Shown: positions 24,489-33,887, numbered from the stretch's first letter. The stretch: DNA of 64,000 nucleotides from Chitinophaga sp. Cy-1792 (GCF_011752935.1 NZ_VWWO01000001.1:62001-126000); one strand, 5' to 3'. Made by a program: numbers and translations. Notes: generated by a model from the letters alone, not told the origin.

Positions 24489-25538
24489 ATGCAGTTTAGC
24501 GCATTACAATTAGCTACCATGCTGGATGGGAAGCTGGAGGGGAATCCGGATGTGAAAGTGAGCAACATCGGCAAGATTGAAGAAGCCGGTGAGGGCATGC
24601 TCAGCTTCATAGCGAACCCAAAATATGAAGAGTTCCTGTATACCACTAAAGCGTCCATACTGCTCGTTAACGAGAGCCTGGTAATAGAACGTCCTATCGA
24701 TGCTACACTCATCCGGGTAAAGGATGCGTATAGCAGCATGGCGCTCCTGCTGGAAAAGTATCATTATATGACCGGCAACAAAACCGGTATCCAGCAACCA
24801 TCCTATGTACCCCAATCCGTTAAACTCGGCGAAAATGTATTTATAGGTGCATTTGCATATCTGGGTGAAAATGTGGTGTTGGGAAAAAATGTAAAGATTT
24901 ATCCGGGGGTATACCTCGGTGATAACGTCATTGTAATGGACGACTCCGTACTTTACCCTGGCGTGAAAGTATACGAAAACTGTGTTGTTGGCAACAGAGT
25001 GGTGCTGCATGCAGGTTGTGTAATCGGTGGCGATGGCTTCGGATTTGCTCCGCAGCCGGACGGTGCCTATAAAAAAGTACCTCAGATCGGTAATGTGGTG
25101 ATCCAGGATGATGTGGAAATTGGTTCCAATACCACCATCGACAGAGCCACCATGGGATCTACCGTTATTCAGAAAGGCGTTAAGCTGGACAACCTGATTC
25201 AGGTAGCCCATAACGTGGATATCGGACAGAATACCGTTATCGCGGCACAAACCGGTGTTTCCGGTAGTACCAAAGTAGGCCAGAACTGTGTGATCGGTGG
25301 TCAGGTAGGCATGGTAGGACATATCCACATCGCCGATGGTACCAAAATCAACGCCCAGAGCGGATTGTCAAAATCCATTACCATACCTAACTCTTCCCTG
25401 ACCGGCTCTCCGGCGTACGATTATAAAAGTTCGCTGAAAAGTCAGGCAATTTTTAGAAATTTGCCCGATCTTGAAAAAAGGGTAAAAGAATTGGAAGAAA
25501 TGGTAAGACAACTCCTGGCTGAAAAAGCAGGGGTGTAA
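24489..25538 (+). CDS. lpxD: UDP-3-O-acylglucosamine N-acyltransferase
   Basis: A 349-residue enzyme that N-acylates UDP-3-O-acyl-glucosamine, the third step of lipid A synthesis. The N-terminal uridine-binding domain (about residues 1-100, including SFIANPKYEEFL) precedes a left-handed beta-helix of hexapeptide repeats (about 105-310, with units such as LGENVFIGAFAYLGENVVLG). The catalytic His is expected in VAHNVDIG near 242, a conserved LpxD position. The C-terminal helix (LPDLEKRVKELEEMVRQLL) completes the trimer. It begins a run of closely spaced genes (lpxD, lpxC/fabZ, lpxA, ABC ATPase). Confidence 0.96.
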   Translation: MQFSALQLATMLDGKLEGNPDVKVSNIGKIEEAGEGMLSFIANPKYEEFLYTTKASILLVNESLVIERPIDATLIRVKDAYSSMALLLEKYHYMTGNKTGIQQPSYVPQSVKLGENVFIGAFAYLGENVVLGKNVKIYPGVYLGDNVIVMDDSVLYPGVKVYENCVVGNRVVLHAGCVIGGDGFGFAPQPDGAYKKVPQIGNVVIQDDVEIGSNTTIDRATMGSTVIQKGVKLDNLIQVAHNVDIGQNTVIAAQTGVSGSTKVGQNCVIGGQVGMVGHIHIADGTKINAQSGLSKSITIPNSSLTGSPAYDYKSSLKSQAIFRNLPDLEKRVKELEEMVRQLLAEKAGV

Positions 25539-25574
25539 TACTTTAAAGCCGAAACAGTTATACATTAGATAATT

Positions 25575-26993
25575 ATGATGGAAAATCAACAGTTGGAAAA
25601 CCAGCATACATTGAAAGGTGACATTCACATTTCTGGTGTTGGTTTACACACTGGGGCCAGTGTGAATATGACTTTGAAGCCGGCCTCTCCAGGATTTGGG
25701 ATTAAATTTCAACGTGTAGACCTGCCTAATCAGCCAGTTGTAAAAGCAGACGTGGACTATGTGGTTGATACCGCAAGAGGAACCACCCTGGAACATAACG
25801 GCGCCCGTGTGAGCACAGTAGAGCATCTGCTGGCAGCATTGGTTGGCACTGGTGTGGACAACGTGCTGATTGAACTGGATGGTCCTGAAATTCCTATCAT
25901 GGATGGTAGTTCCCTGCCATTCATAGAAGCAATCGAGAAAATCGGTATCCAGGACCAGGACGCTAAGAAAATCTACTATACCATCGACACTAACATCACT
26001 TATTACGATGAGCAGAAGAAAGTGGAAATGGTAGCGCTCCCTGCGTTGAACTATAGTATTACCTGTCTGATAGACTTCAATAGCCCTGTACTGGGTACAC
26101 AGCATGCCAAAATGAAAGGACTGGAACAGTTCCGTGATGATATCGCATCATCCCGCACGTTCTGCTTCCTGCATGAGCTGGAATACCTGCTGAACAACAA
26201 CCTGATCAAAGGTGGTGATATCAATAACGCGATCGTAGTGGTAGACCGCGCGGTAAATGAAGACGATATGGCCCGTCTGGCTAAAGCCTTCAACCGCGAA
26301 ACCATGTCTGTACAGCGTGAAGGTATCCTCAACAATATTGAGCTGCGTTTCCCTAACGAACCGGCACGTCACAAACTCCTGGACGTTGTAGGTGACCTCG
26401 CCCTGATCGGATATCCTATCAAGGCGCATATCATCGCCAACCGCCCGGGTCACGCTTCCAACGTGGAATTTGCACGTAAGATCAAAGCGTATATCAAAAA
26501 GAACAAGCATAACCAGGGCGTTCCTGTTTATGATCCGATGCAGCCACCAATCTTCGATACCCCACGTATCGAAAGAACCCTGCCGCACAGATACCCTATG
26601 CTGCTGGTGGATAAAATCATCGAACTGCAGGAAGAACGCGTAGTAGGTATCAAGAATGTTACCTTCAACGAAAACTTCTTCCAGGGCCACTTCCCTGGCA
26701 ATCCTGTAATGCCTGGAGTTCTCCAGCTGGAAGCACTGGCACAGGTTGGTGGTATCCTGGCGCTGAACAGGGTAGCGGATCCTGAAAACTACGATACTTA
26801 TTTCCTGAAAATCGACAACTGTAAATTCAAACAGAAAGTTTTTCCGGGAGATACCATGATTCTTAAAATGGAGTTGCTGAGTCCGATCAGAAGGGGAATA
26901 GTTGAGATGCGCGGCACCGTATTTATCGGCAATAAGGTAGCTACCGAAGCTGATATGATAGCACAAATTATTAAAACAAGAGAGAGCAAATAA
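25575..26993 (+). CDS. lpxC/fabZ: bifunctional UDP-3-O-acyl-GlcNAc deacetylase / 3-hydroxyacyl-ACP dehydratase
   Basis: A 472-residue fusion. Residues 1 to about 300 are LpxC, the zinc deacetylase committing to lipid A synthesis; its ligands are visible in STVEHLLAAL and HKLLDVVGDL (the HKxxD motif). Residues about 325-470 are FabZ, the dehydratase of fatty acid elongation, with the catalytic His and Glu in GHFPGNPVMPGVLQLEALAQ. This fusion is characteristic of Bacteroidota and joins two enzymes that compete for 3-hydroxyacyl-ACP. Two ATG codons (25575 and 25578) start the protein; the first is given. It lies 36 bases after lpxD and five bases before lpxA. Confidence 0.97.
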   Translation: MMENQQLENQHTLKGDIHISGVGLHTGASVNMTLKPASPGFGIKFQRVDLPNQPVVKADVDYVVDTARGTTLEHNGARVSTVEHLLAALVGTGVDNVLIELDGPEIPIMDGSSLPFIEAIEKIGIQDQDAKKIYYTIDTNITYYDEQKKVEMVALPALNYSITCLIDFNSPVLGTQHAKMKGLEQFRDDIASSRTFCFLHELEYLLNNNLIKGGDINNAIVVVDRAVNEDDMARLAKAFNRETMSVQREGILNNIELRFPNEPARHKLLDVVGDLALIGYPIKAHIIANRPGHASNVEFARKIKAYIKKNKHNQGVPVYDPMQPPIFDTPRIERTLPHRYPMLLVDKIIELQEERVVGIKNVTFNENFFQGHFPGNPVMPGVLQLEALAQVGGILALNRVADPENYDTYFLKIDNCKFKQKVFPGDTMILKMELLSPIRRGIVEMRGTVFIGNKVATEADMIAQIIKTRESK

Positions 26994-26998
26994 CAGCA

Positions 26999-27793
26999 AT
27001 GATCCACCCGCTTACTTACATACATCCGGACGCCAAAGTTGCGCCAAATGTAAAAATTGATCCGTTTACTGTAATTCACAAAAACGTTGAAATAGGTGAA
27101 GGTACCTGGATCGGCTCCAACGTAACCATCATGGAAGGAGCCCGTATCGGCAGCAACTGTCGTATATTCCCAGGTGCAGTTATTTCTGCTATCCCTCAGG
27201 ATTTAAAATATGCGGGTGAAGAAACTACCGTGGAAATCGGTAACAACACCACAATTCGTGAATATGTTACCATCAACCGCGGTACCAAAGACAAATGGAA
27301 AACCACTATCGGTAACAACTGTCTGATTATGGCTTACAGCCATATTGCTCACGATTGCGAAGTAGGTAACTACTGCGTATTCTCCAACAACACCACCCTG
27401 GCAGGCCACATCACCGTTGGTGATCACGTAGTATTAGCCGGAATGGTGGCAGTACAACAGTTCTGCAAAATCGGTGACCACGCATTCGTTACCGGCGGTT
27501 CCCTCGTACGTAAAGATGTTCCTCCTTTCGTAAAAGCCGCCCGTGAACCACTCTCTTATGTTGGTGTCAACTCTGTAGGCCTCAAAAGAAGAGGCTTCTC
27601 CGTTGAAAAAATTAACCACATCCTCGACATTTACCGTGTCATCTTCGTAAAAGGCTACAAGCTCTCCAAGGCTATCAGTATGATCGAAGCTGAATTCCCT
27701 GCTACTGACGAAAGAGATGAAGTACTCAACTTCATCCGTGAGTCCGGCCGCGGTATTATGAAAGGTTATACTTCCAGATCTAACGACGACTGA
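26999..27793 (+). CDS. lpxA: acyl-ACP--UDP-N-acetylglucosamine O-acyltransferase
   Basis: A 264-residue enzyme that catalyses the first step of lipid A synthesis. Its left-handed beta-helix of hexapeptide repeats runs from IHPDAKVAPNVKIDPFTVI to about residue 190. The catalytic His is expected in AYSHIAHDCEVG near 122, and the GGSLVRKDVPPFVKAAREP segment is typical. A C-terminal helical domain follows (RRGFSVEKINHILDIYRVIF). It starts five bases after lpxC/fabZ and its stop overlaps the next start by one base (TGATG), so translation of the following ABC ATPase is probably coupled. Confidence 0.97.
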   Translation: MIHPLTYIHPDAKVAPNVKIDPFTVIHKNVEIGEGTWIGSNVTIMEGARIGSNCRIFPGAVISAIPQDLKYAGEETTVEIGNNTTIREYVTINRGTKDKWKTTIGNNCLIMAYSHIAHDCEVGNYCVFSNNTTLAGHITVGDHVVLAGMVAVQQFCKIGDHAFVTGGSLVRKDVPPFVKAAREPLSYVGVNSVGLKRRGFSVEKINHILDIYRVIFVKGYKLSKAISMIEAEFPATDERDEVLNFIRESGRGIMKGYTSRSNDD

Positions 27794-28413
27794 TGACGAT
27801 ATCACTGAATCAGACTGGAAAGCGTTATAACTACGACTGGATATTCCGTCGGGTTGACTACTCCTTTCAGGATGGTGAAAGATATGCTATACTCGGTCCG
27901 AACGGATCAGGCAAATCCACACTACTACAAGTAATCAGCGGTGCCATTCAGCAAAATGAAGGCACCGTTTCATACAGCACACCGGAAGGGTCCATCCCCG
28001 TAGATGAATTCTTCCGGTATTGTGCTATTGCGGCCCCATACCTCGAACTGATCGAGGAACTCACCCTCCGCGAAAGCATCGAATTTCATTTACAGTTCAA
28101 AAACTTCCTGCCGGGAATAACGCCCCAAAAGGCGATGGAACTGGTAGGACTGGAAAAAGCTGCCAACAAACAGATCAGGCACTTTTCTTCCGGTATGAAA
28201 CAGCGTACCAAACTGGCCCTGGCTATCTTTTCCGATGTGCCGGTGCTCTTCCTGGACGAACCCTGCACCAACCTCGACAATGCAGGTACAACCCTTTACC
28301 AGCAGCTTATCAGCGAATATGGCGGCAACCGCCTGATCATCGTTAGCTCCAACGATGAACGCGAATATTTTATGTGCAAGCACTTTATACATATCAGCGA
28401 TTATAAAAAGTAG
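27793..28413 (+). CDS. ABC transporter ATP-binding protein
   Basis: A 206-residue stand-alone ATPase. Walker A is GPNGSGKST near 35, the signature motif reads FSSGMKQRTKLA and Walker B VPVLFLDEPCTNLD. It is small and has no membrane domain, and no permease gene lies beside it, so the partner must be encoded elsewhere. Its coupling to lpxA suggests a role connected with lipid A or the envelope, but this is inference; the sequence looks more like a CcmA/heme-exporter-type ATPase in size. A gap of 43 bases leads to the next gene. Confidence 0.9.
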   Translation: MTISLNQTGKRYNYDWIFRRVDYSFQDGERYAILGPNGSGKSTLLQVISGAIQQNEGTVSYSTPEGSIPVDEFFRYCAIAAPYLELIEELTLRESIEFHLQFKNFLPGITPQKAMELVGLEKAANKQIRHFSSGMKQRTKLALAIFSDVPVLFLDEPCTNLDNAGTTLYQQLISEYGGNRLIIVSSNDEREYFMCKHFIHISDYKK

Positions 28414-28456
28414 AGGGCGTTATTATATCTTCGCTGCTACTAAAAGCTGAACAAGC

Positions 28457-29752
28457 ATGCAAACTGCCAATAAGAAAGTCATTAACGGCTGGGCCATGTA
28501 CGATTGGGCCAACTCCGTTTATAACCTGGTTATCACCACTACCTTCTTCCCTATCTATTTCCTCGCTGTCACCAAAGAGAAAGTTTCCTTCCTGGGAATG
28601 AACTTTGTCAACTCAGCACTTTACAATTACACTATGGCAGCGGCTTTCCTGCTGGTAGCCATTGCCTCTCCCATCCTGTCTTCCATAGCAGATACCAGGG
28701 GAAACAAAAAGAACTTCCTGGTATTCTTTACACTGCTGGGGTCCATCTCCTGCAGCGCCCTGTATTTCTTCGACAGCAGCAACCTCTATTGGGGCGTCAC
28801 CTTCTTTATGCTGGCCACAATGGGTTATTGCGGCGGACTGGTATTCTACAACTCTTATCTGCCTGAAATTGCCGCTCCTGAAGATCAGGACAACGTAAGT
28901 GCAAAAGGATTTGCCATGGGTTATATCGGTAGTGTGATCCTGCAACTGATAGGATTTGCGCTGGTGATCATCAAGCCATTTGGCATGACAGACGCCAAAC
29001 CCGTACAGCTTACCTTCCTGCTGGTAGGCATTTGGTGGCTGGGATTTGCACAGATTACCTTCCGTGCGTTACCAGCAACCAGGAGTGCGGCCAAACATAC
29101 CGGCAGCGCCCTCACAGAAGGCTTTACTGAATTGAAAAAAGTATACGCACAGGTGAAACTCATGCCAGTACTGAAATGCTTCCTTCGTGGTTTCTTCTTT
29201 TACAGCATGGGTGTACAAACTGTAATGCTGGCCGCTACCATTTTCGGCAGCAAAGTATTGCACCTCCCGGATACCAACCTGATTGCAACTGTGGTAATCA
29301 TCCAGGTGGTAGCTATTCTGGGTGCCTGGGGGATGGCTAAACTTTCCGGTGTATATGGCAACCTGCGTGTAATCATTGCCGTTGTTATTATGTGGATCTT
29401 CATTTGCATTGCCGGTTATAAAATGCAGACGGCCATGCACTTCTATCTGTTGGCAACTGCTGTTGGCCTGGTTATGGGAGGTATTCAGTCGCTCAGCCGA
29501 TCTACCTACGCGAAACTAATGCCTGAAACCAGGGATACGGCTTCTTTCTTCAGCTATTATGACGTAACTGAAAAGCTCTCCATCGTGATCGGTATGTTCT
29601 CCTTTGCTTATATAGATGACCTTACCAACAACCTCCGCTATTCCGTACTCGCATTGGTGGTGTTCTTCGTAATAGGACTGGTATGGGTCATCACAGCACT
29701 GTTGAAACAGAAGCAATTAGAAGCAGAAACCTTAACTTCGGTAAAAGCTTAA
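28457..29752 (+). CDS. MFS transporter, UMF1/Atg22-like
   Basis: A 431-residue membrane protein with about 12 hydrophobic segments. The N-terminal motif VINGWAMYDWANSVYNLVITTTFFP is characteristic of the UMF1 (Atg22-like) family of major facilitators, and SRSTYAKLMPE sits in the second half as expected. Eukaryotic Atg22 exports amino acids from vacuoles, but bacterial members have no agreed substrate. It is likely co-transcribed with the ABC ATPase upstream and the MBL gene two bases downstream. Confidence 0.9.
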   Translation: MQTANKKVINGWAMYDWANSVYNLVITTTFFPIYFLAVTKEKVSFLGMNFVNSALYNYTMAAAFLLVAIASPILSSIADTRGNKKNFLVFFTLLGSISCSALYFFDSSNLYWGVTFFMLATMGYCGGLVFYNSYLPEIAAPEDQDNVSAKGFAMGYIGSVILQLIGFALVIIKPFGMTDAKPVQLTFLLVGIWWLGFAQITFRALPATRSAAKHTGSALTEGFTELKKVYAQVKLMPVLKCFLRGFFFYSMGVQTVMLAATIFGSKVLHLPDTNLIATVVIIQVVAILGAWGMAKLSGVYGNLRVIIAVVIMWIFICIAGYKMQTAMHFYLLATAVGLVMGGIQSLSRSTYAKLMPETRDTASFFSYYDVTEKLSIVIGMFSFAYIDDLTNNLRYSVLALVVFFVIGLVWVITALLKQKQLEAETLTSVKA

Positions 29753-29754
29753 TA

Positions 29755-30594
29755 ATGAAATTATACACCATAGAAACCGGATTTTTCAAGTTAGATGGCG
29801 GCGCCATGTTTGGCGTTGTTCCTAAAACGATGTGGAATAAACTCAATCCGGCAGATGAAAACAATCTCTGCACCTGGGCCATGCGTTGCCTCCTCATTGA
29901 AGATGGTAAAAGGCTGATCCTGGTCGACAATGGTATCGGTGATAAACAGGATGCGAAATTCTTCGGTCATTACTATCTCCATGGTACAGATACGCTGGAT
30001 AAATCACTGGCTGCACATGGTTTTCATAGAGATGATATCACCGATGTATTTCTCACACACCTGCATTTCGACCATTGTGGCGGAAGTATAGTAAGAGCGG
30101 GAGATAAACTGGTACCTGCCTTTAAAAACGCTACCTACTGGAGCAATGCCGACCACTGGCAATGGGCTACTGTACCCAACGACAGAGAAAAGGCCTCCTT
30201 CCTGAAGGAAAATATCCTTCCTATACAGGAAAGCGGACAGCTCAGATTCGTAGAAAACAAAGAAGGCATCGCTTTCACTGATCATGTGCGCATCCGCTTT
30301 GCCAATGGCCATACCGATGCCATGATGCTCCCTCAGATCAGCTATAAAGATCAGACCCTGATCTATATGGCCGATTTACTGCCTTCTATCGCACATATTC
30401 CATTGCCATATGTAATGGCCTATGATACGCGCCCGCTGATAACGCTCAACGAAAAGAAAAGCTTCCTGCAGGAGGCCGCAGAAAACAAATACATCCTGTT
30501 CTTTGAACACGACCCCGTGAATGAATGCTGTATCCTGCAACAGACAGAGAAAGGCATCCGTGCCGGCGATGCTTTCAAACTCAGCAGTATCTGA
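29755..30594 (+). CDS. MBL-fold metallo-hydrolase
   Basis: A 279-residue metallo-beta-lactamase-fold protein. The metal-binding motif THLHFDHCGG is at 101-110; further ligands are in NGHTDAMM and the Asp of IYMADLLP, with a late His in LFFEHDP. The order fits the lactonase/ribonuclease-type hydrolases. No signal peptide is seen, so it is cytoplasmic. The ATG at 29755 was chosen because the fold begins there; an earlier start at 29683 lies inside the preceding gene. It begins two bases after the UMF1 gene. The substrate is unknown. Confidence 0.9.
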   Translation: MKLYTIETGFFKLDGGAMFGVVPKTMWNKLNPADENNLCTWAMRCLLIEDGKRLILVDNGIGDKQDAKFFGHYYLHGTDTLDKSLAAHGFHRDDITDVFLTHLHFDHCGGSIVRAGDKLVPAFKNATYWSNADHWQWATVPNDREKASFLKENILPIQESGQLRFVENKEGIAFTDHVRIRFANGHTDAMMLPQISYKDQTLIYMADLLPSIAHIPLPYVMAYDTRPLITLNEKKSFLQEAAENKYILFFEHDPVNECCILQQTEKGIRAGDAFKLSSI

Positions 30595-30677
30595 TAATGT
30601 AAAGGGCCTGTCAGTATGTCATCCAGGGCTTTTACAGCACTAATTTTGATGATATACCACAGGAGAAATTTAAAAAC

Positions 30678-31058
30678 ATGGCAATACATATCACACCGGA
30701 TAATAAGTTGAAAAAGCTGATCGTCGTGGGCGACCGCGTACTGATTAAACTGACTACTCCGCACGATCGTACTACCAGCGGTTTATACCTGCCTCCCGGT
30801 GTGCAGGAAAAAGAAAAGGTACAACAGGGATATGTCATCAAAACCGGCCCGGGGTATGCAATTCCCGTTCCTGTTGATGAAGATGATTCCTGGAAGCCGG
30901 AAGAGGATAAAATCAAATATATCCCTTTACAGGCCAAAGAAGGTGACCTCGCCATATTCCTGCTCAGTGGCTCTACTGAAGTAGTGTACCAGGATGAAAA
31001 GTATTATATCGTGCCACAGGGAGCGATATTGATGTTAGAAAGAGAAGAAGAATTGTAA
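30678..31058 (+). CDS. divergent GroES-family co-chaperone
   Basis: A 126-residue protein, longer than the usual 95-100. The Cpn10 fold is recognisable: VVGDRVLIKLT, a mobile loop with the hydrophobic tripeptide replaced by GLYLPP, then VQQGYVIKTGPG and the ending EVVYQDEKYYIVPQGAILMLE. An extra acidic stretch (PVDEDDSWKPEEDK, about residues 66-79) is inserted in the dome region. No groEL is next to it; the main groES/groEL pair is presumably elsewhere. It may be a specialised lid for GroEL or have another role. It follows the MBL gene by 83 bases and ends before a strong hairpin. Confidence 0.85.
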   Translation: MAIHITPDNKLKKLIVVGDRVLIKLTTPHDRTTSGLYLPPGVQEKEKVQQGYVIKTGPGYAIPVPVDEDDSWKPEEDKIKYIPLQAKEGDLAIFLLSGSTEVVYQDEKYYIVPQGAILMLEREEEL

Positions 31059-31073
31059 GAATGATATTTATTT

Positions 31074-31114
31074 CCAGAAATCCCCGTATGCCTGCGGCAT
31101 ACGGGGATTTCTGG
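31074..31114. terminator. long hairpin after the GroES-like gene
   Basis: A 19-bp perfect stem (31074-31092 with 31096-31114) with loop TGC. The T run after it is short (GGTTTAC), so it may act as a terminator or as an mRNA 3'-end stabiliser. It lies 15 bases beyond the stop codon. Confidence 0.7.
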
Positions 31115-31201
31115 TTTACGGGGATGACAGCCATCCACGTAACCCCCTGAGGAGCAGGTATAATGACTGCTTTTCGTTATCTTCATACAAAACAAAACAC
31201 C

Positions 31202-32749
31202 ATGTCCAATAAAGATGCATTTCTCGAAAGCATAACAAAAGGATATACCTTCAAAGGTGAGCATTTCAGACTGGGTTGTGCAATGCTGGATGGTGAAGTA
31301 GTGAAAGGCGCGGATGTATTTCTTCCTTTAAAAACAATGAACAGGCACGGACTCATTGCCGGCGCCACAGGTACGGGAAAAACCAAGACCCTCCAGATCA
31401 TTGCGGAAGGCCTCAGTGATGCCAGTGTACCGGTATTGCTGATGGACATCAAAGGAGACCTGAGCGGCATCGCAGCCGCCGGTACAGACAATCCCAAAAT
31501 ACAGGAACGATACCAGAAAATCGGCGGTAGCTGGAGCCCTGCGGCCTATCCGGCAGAATTGCTTTCCCTCAGCCAGGAGAAAGGCGTTCACCTGCGTGCC
31601 ACCGTCTCTGAATTCGGCCCTGTCCTTCTCTCTAAAATATTAGAACTAAACGATACACAGGCCGGCGTGGTGGCCATGCTATTTAAATACTGCGACGATA
31701 ACAAACTGCCGCTGCTGGACCTGAAAGACTTCAAAAAAGTACTGCAATATTCCAGTGATGAAGGCAAGGCAGAACTGGAAAAAGAATATGGGAAGATATC
31801 TACCACCTCCACCGGTACTATTCTCAGAAAAGTGATAGAACTGGAGCAACAAGGCGCCACTCAGTTCTTCGGCGAGAAATCCTTTGAAGTAGACGACCTC
31901 ATGCGCATCAGTGATGATGGCCGTGGCATGATTTCCATACTCCGCGTAAGCGATATCCAGGACAGGCCAAAACTCTTTTCCACCTTCATGCTTAGCCTGC
32001 TGGCAGAATTATATTCCACCATGCCCGAAGAAGGCGACCTGGACAAACCCAAGCTCGTCATGTTTATCGATGAGGCACACCTGATCTTCAATGAAGCCAG
32101 CGACGCGCTCCTCAAACAAATCGATACCATCGTAAAACTGATCCGCTCCAAAGGTGTAGGCATCTTCTTCTGTACACAAAACCCCATGGATGTACCGGCT
32201 TCAGTACTGGGACAACTGGGTCTGAAAGTACAGCATGCACTACGTGCCTTCACCGCCAACGACCGCAAAACAATCAAACAGACAGCAGAAAACTATCCGC
32301 TCTCTGATTTCTATAAAACAGATGAATTGCTGACCCAGATCGGTATTGGAGAGGCACTGATCACCTGCCTGGACGAAAAAGGCATACCTACTCCCCTTGC
32401 AGCCACCATGCTGGTGTCTCCGCGCTCCCGCATGGATGTACTCACCGATGCTGAAATTGATGCACTGGTCAATAATTCCAAACTGGTTAAGAAATACGCC
32501 GAAACAATCGACAACGAAAGCGCCTACGAAATCCTTACCGCCAAACTCCAGGAAGCTGCCAATACGCCTGCGGCTAATACAACCGAAAAAACTGCCAAAC
32601 CTAAAGAAGAAAAAAGTACTTTGGAAAAGGTTTTGGACAGCTCTGCCGGTAAACAGGCTATCCGTACTGCTACTAATATGATAACCAGGAGTGTACTCGG
32701 TGTATTAGGCCTCGGAGGACGCAGCAATAAGAAAAGCAGTTGGTTTTAA
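31202..32749 (+). CDS. HerA-like ATPase / DUF853 family protein
   Basis: A 515-residue P-loop protein. Walker A is GATGTGKT near residue 59, with LLMDIKGDLSG following; Walker B is LVMFIDEAHLIF near 285, and a conserved arginine region (LRAFTANDRKTIKQ) comes later. This arrangement matches the DUF853/HerA-FtsK-like family of hexameric DNA motors. A polar linker (about 455-485, rich in Ala, Thr and Lys) precedes a short basic tail (LGVLGLGGRSNKKSSW). HerA proper works with the NurA nuclease, but none is nearby. The ATG at 31202 was chosen over one 39 bases upstream, as typical proteins begin near NKDAFLESI. The role of this family is not settled. Confidence 0.88.
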   Translation: MSNKDAFLESITKGYTFKGEHFRLGCAMLDGEVVKGADVFLPLKTMNRHGLIAGATGTGKTKTLQIIAEGLSDASVPVLLMDIKGDLSGIAAAGTDNPKIQERYQKIGGSWSPAAYPAELLSLSQEKGVHLRATVSEFGPVLLSKILELNDTQAGVVAMLFKYCDDNKLPLLDLKDFKKVLQYSSDEGKAELEKEYGKISTTSTGTILRKVIELEQQGATQFFGEKSFEVDDLMRISDDGRGMISILRVSDIQDRPKLFSTFMLSLLAELYSTMPEEGDLDKPKLVMFIDEAHLIFNEASDALLKQIDTIVKLIRSKGVGIFFCTQNPMDVPASVLGQLGLKVQHALRAFTANDRKTIKQTAENYPLSDFYKTDELLTQIGIGEALITCLDEKGIPTPLAATMLVSPRSRMDVLTDAEIDALVNNSKLVKKYAETIDNESAYEILTAKLQEAANTPAANTTEKTAKPKEEKSTLEKVLDSSAGKQAIRTATNMITRSVLGVLGLGGRSNKKSSWF

Positions 32750-32783
32750 AACATTGATATTCATTATAAACAGATAGCTAACT

Positions 32784-33833
32784 ATGAGTAAAGTTATTAA
32801 GACAGGCATTTGTTCCTTTGGTATGTCAGGACAGATATTCCACGCTCCTTTTATTCACGTGAATCCTAATTTCGAATTCACTGCAGTTGTAGAAAGAAGT
32901 AAAAACCTGGCTAAAACTAAATACCCTAACGTTAAAGTATACACGAACATCGACGATATGGTAAAAGACCCTGAGCTGGACCTGATCGTGGTTAATACTC
33001 CTAACTATACCCACTACGATTACACCAGAACAGCCCTGGAAGCAGGTAAACATGTAATCGTTGAAAAACCTTTCACCGTACATCACCAGGAAGCTCAGGA
33101 ACTGATCGAGCTCGCTGCCAGCAAAGGTTTGCTGCTGAGCGTCTACCACAACCGCCGCTTCGACAGCGATTATAAAGTGGTGAAAAAAACCATCGAATCG
33201 GGCGTACTGGGCGATGTCATTGAGTTTGAAGTACACTACGACCGCTTCAAGGAAGAATTAAGCTATAAGAAACATAAAGAAGAGGCCTTACCCGGTACCG
33301 GCGGACTCTATGACCTGGGCTCTCACCTGATTGATCAGGCACTGACCATATTTGGCTTGCCAAGGAAGGTATGGGCAGATATCCGCATTATCCGTAAAGA
33401 TTCTGTTGTAGATGATTATTTTGAACTGGTATTATTCTACGACACCCTGCGCGTAAGGCTGAAATCCAGCTACCTCGTCAAAGAGCCACTGGCAGCCTAT
33501 CAGGTTCATGGCCGCATCGGGTCCTTCATTAAATCCAAATCAGACATCCAGGAAGCACAACTGCAACGTGGCCTGATGCCTGATAGCCCGGACTGGGGTG
33601 CTGAAGCGCCGCATGAATGGGGACTGCTCCACACTACTATCAATGGTAAAACAGTGAAAGAATTTGTACCAGGAGGTAGCGGTAACTATATGGACTATTA
33701 CAATGGAATTTATGAAGCCATCGCCAATGGAGCACCTAATCCGGTAAATCCGCAGGATGGTGCCAATGTAGTACGTGTAATTGAAGCGGCTTTTGAGAGT
33801 AGCAATGGGGGTAAGGTGGTGAACTTCGCGTAA
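32784..33833 (+). CDS. Gfo/Idh/MocA family oxidoreductase
   Basis: A 349-residue NAD(P)-dependent dehydrogenase. The Rossmann domain begins CSFGMSGQIFHAPFI, carries the family signature GKHVIVEKPFT near 93-103 (Lys in EKP is catalytic or substrate-contacting) and continues to about residue 125. The C-terminal alpha/beta substrate domain includes GGLYDLGSHLIDQAL, the usual GG..D.G.H motif. It resembles the YvaA/scyllo-inositol-dehydrogenase-like subgroup. Substrate is probably a sugar, inositol or related polyol. It is cytoplasmic, stands 34 bases after the HerA-like gene and is followed by a terminator. Confidence 0.92.
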   Translation: MSKVIKTGICSFGMSGQIFHAPFIHVNPNFEFTAVVERSKNLAKTKYPNVKVYTNIDDMVKDPELDLIVVNTPNYTHYDYTRTALEAGKHVIVEKPFTVHHQEAQELIELAASKGLLLSVYHNRRFDSDYKVVKKTIESGVLGDVIEFEVHYDRFKEELSYKKHKEEALPGTGGLYDLGSHLIDQALTIFGLPRKVWADIRIIRKDSVVDDYFELVLFYDTLRVRLKSSYLVKEPLAAYQVHGRIGSFIKSKSDIQEAQLQRGLMPDSPDWGAEAPHEWGLLHTTINGKTVKEFVPGGSGNYMDYYNGIYEAIANGAPNPVNPQDGANVVRVIEAAFESSNGGKVVNFA

Positions 33834-33857
33834 TACCATACCGCTATAAAAGAATTG

Positions 33858-33887
33858 AAAATGGCATCAGCAATGATGCCATTTTTT
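33858..33887. terminator. bidirectional terminator between convergent genes
   Basis: AAAATGGCATCA (33858-33869), loop GCAA, and TGATGCCATTTT (33874-33885) with further Ts. It serves the Gfo/Idh gene and touches the recQ stop codon (33886). Confidence 0.88.

Noticed and set aside
26148..26999. 283-codon open frame opposite lpxC/fabZ
   Set aside because: Antisense to a well-supported essential gene and rich in Phe, His and Tyr, as expected for a shadow frame.
31202..32749. HerA-like ATPase as part of an antiphage system
   Set aside because: No NurA, Sir2 or other defence-type partner adjoins it; its neighbours are a GroES-like and a Gfo/Idh gene.
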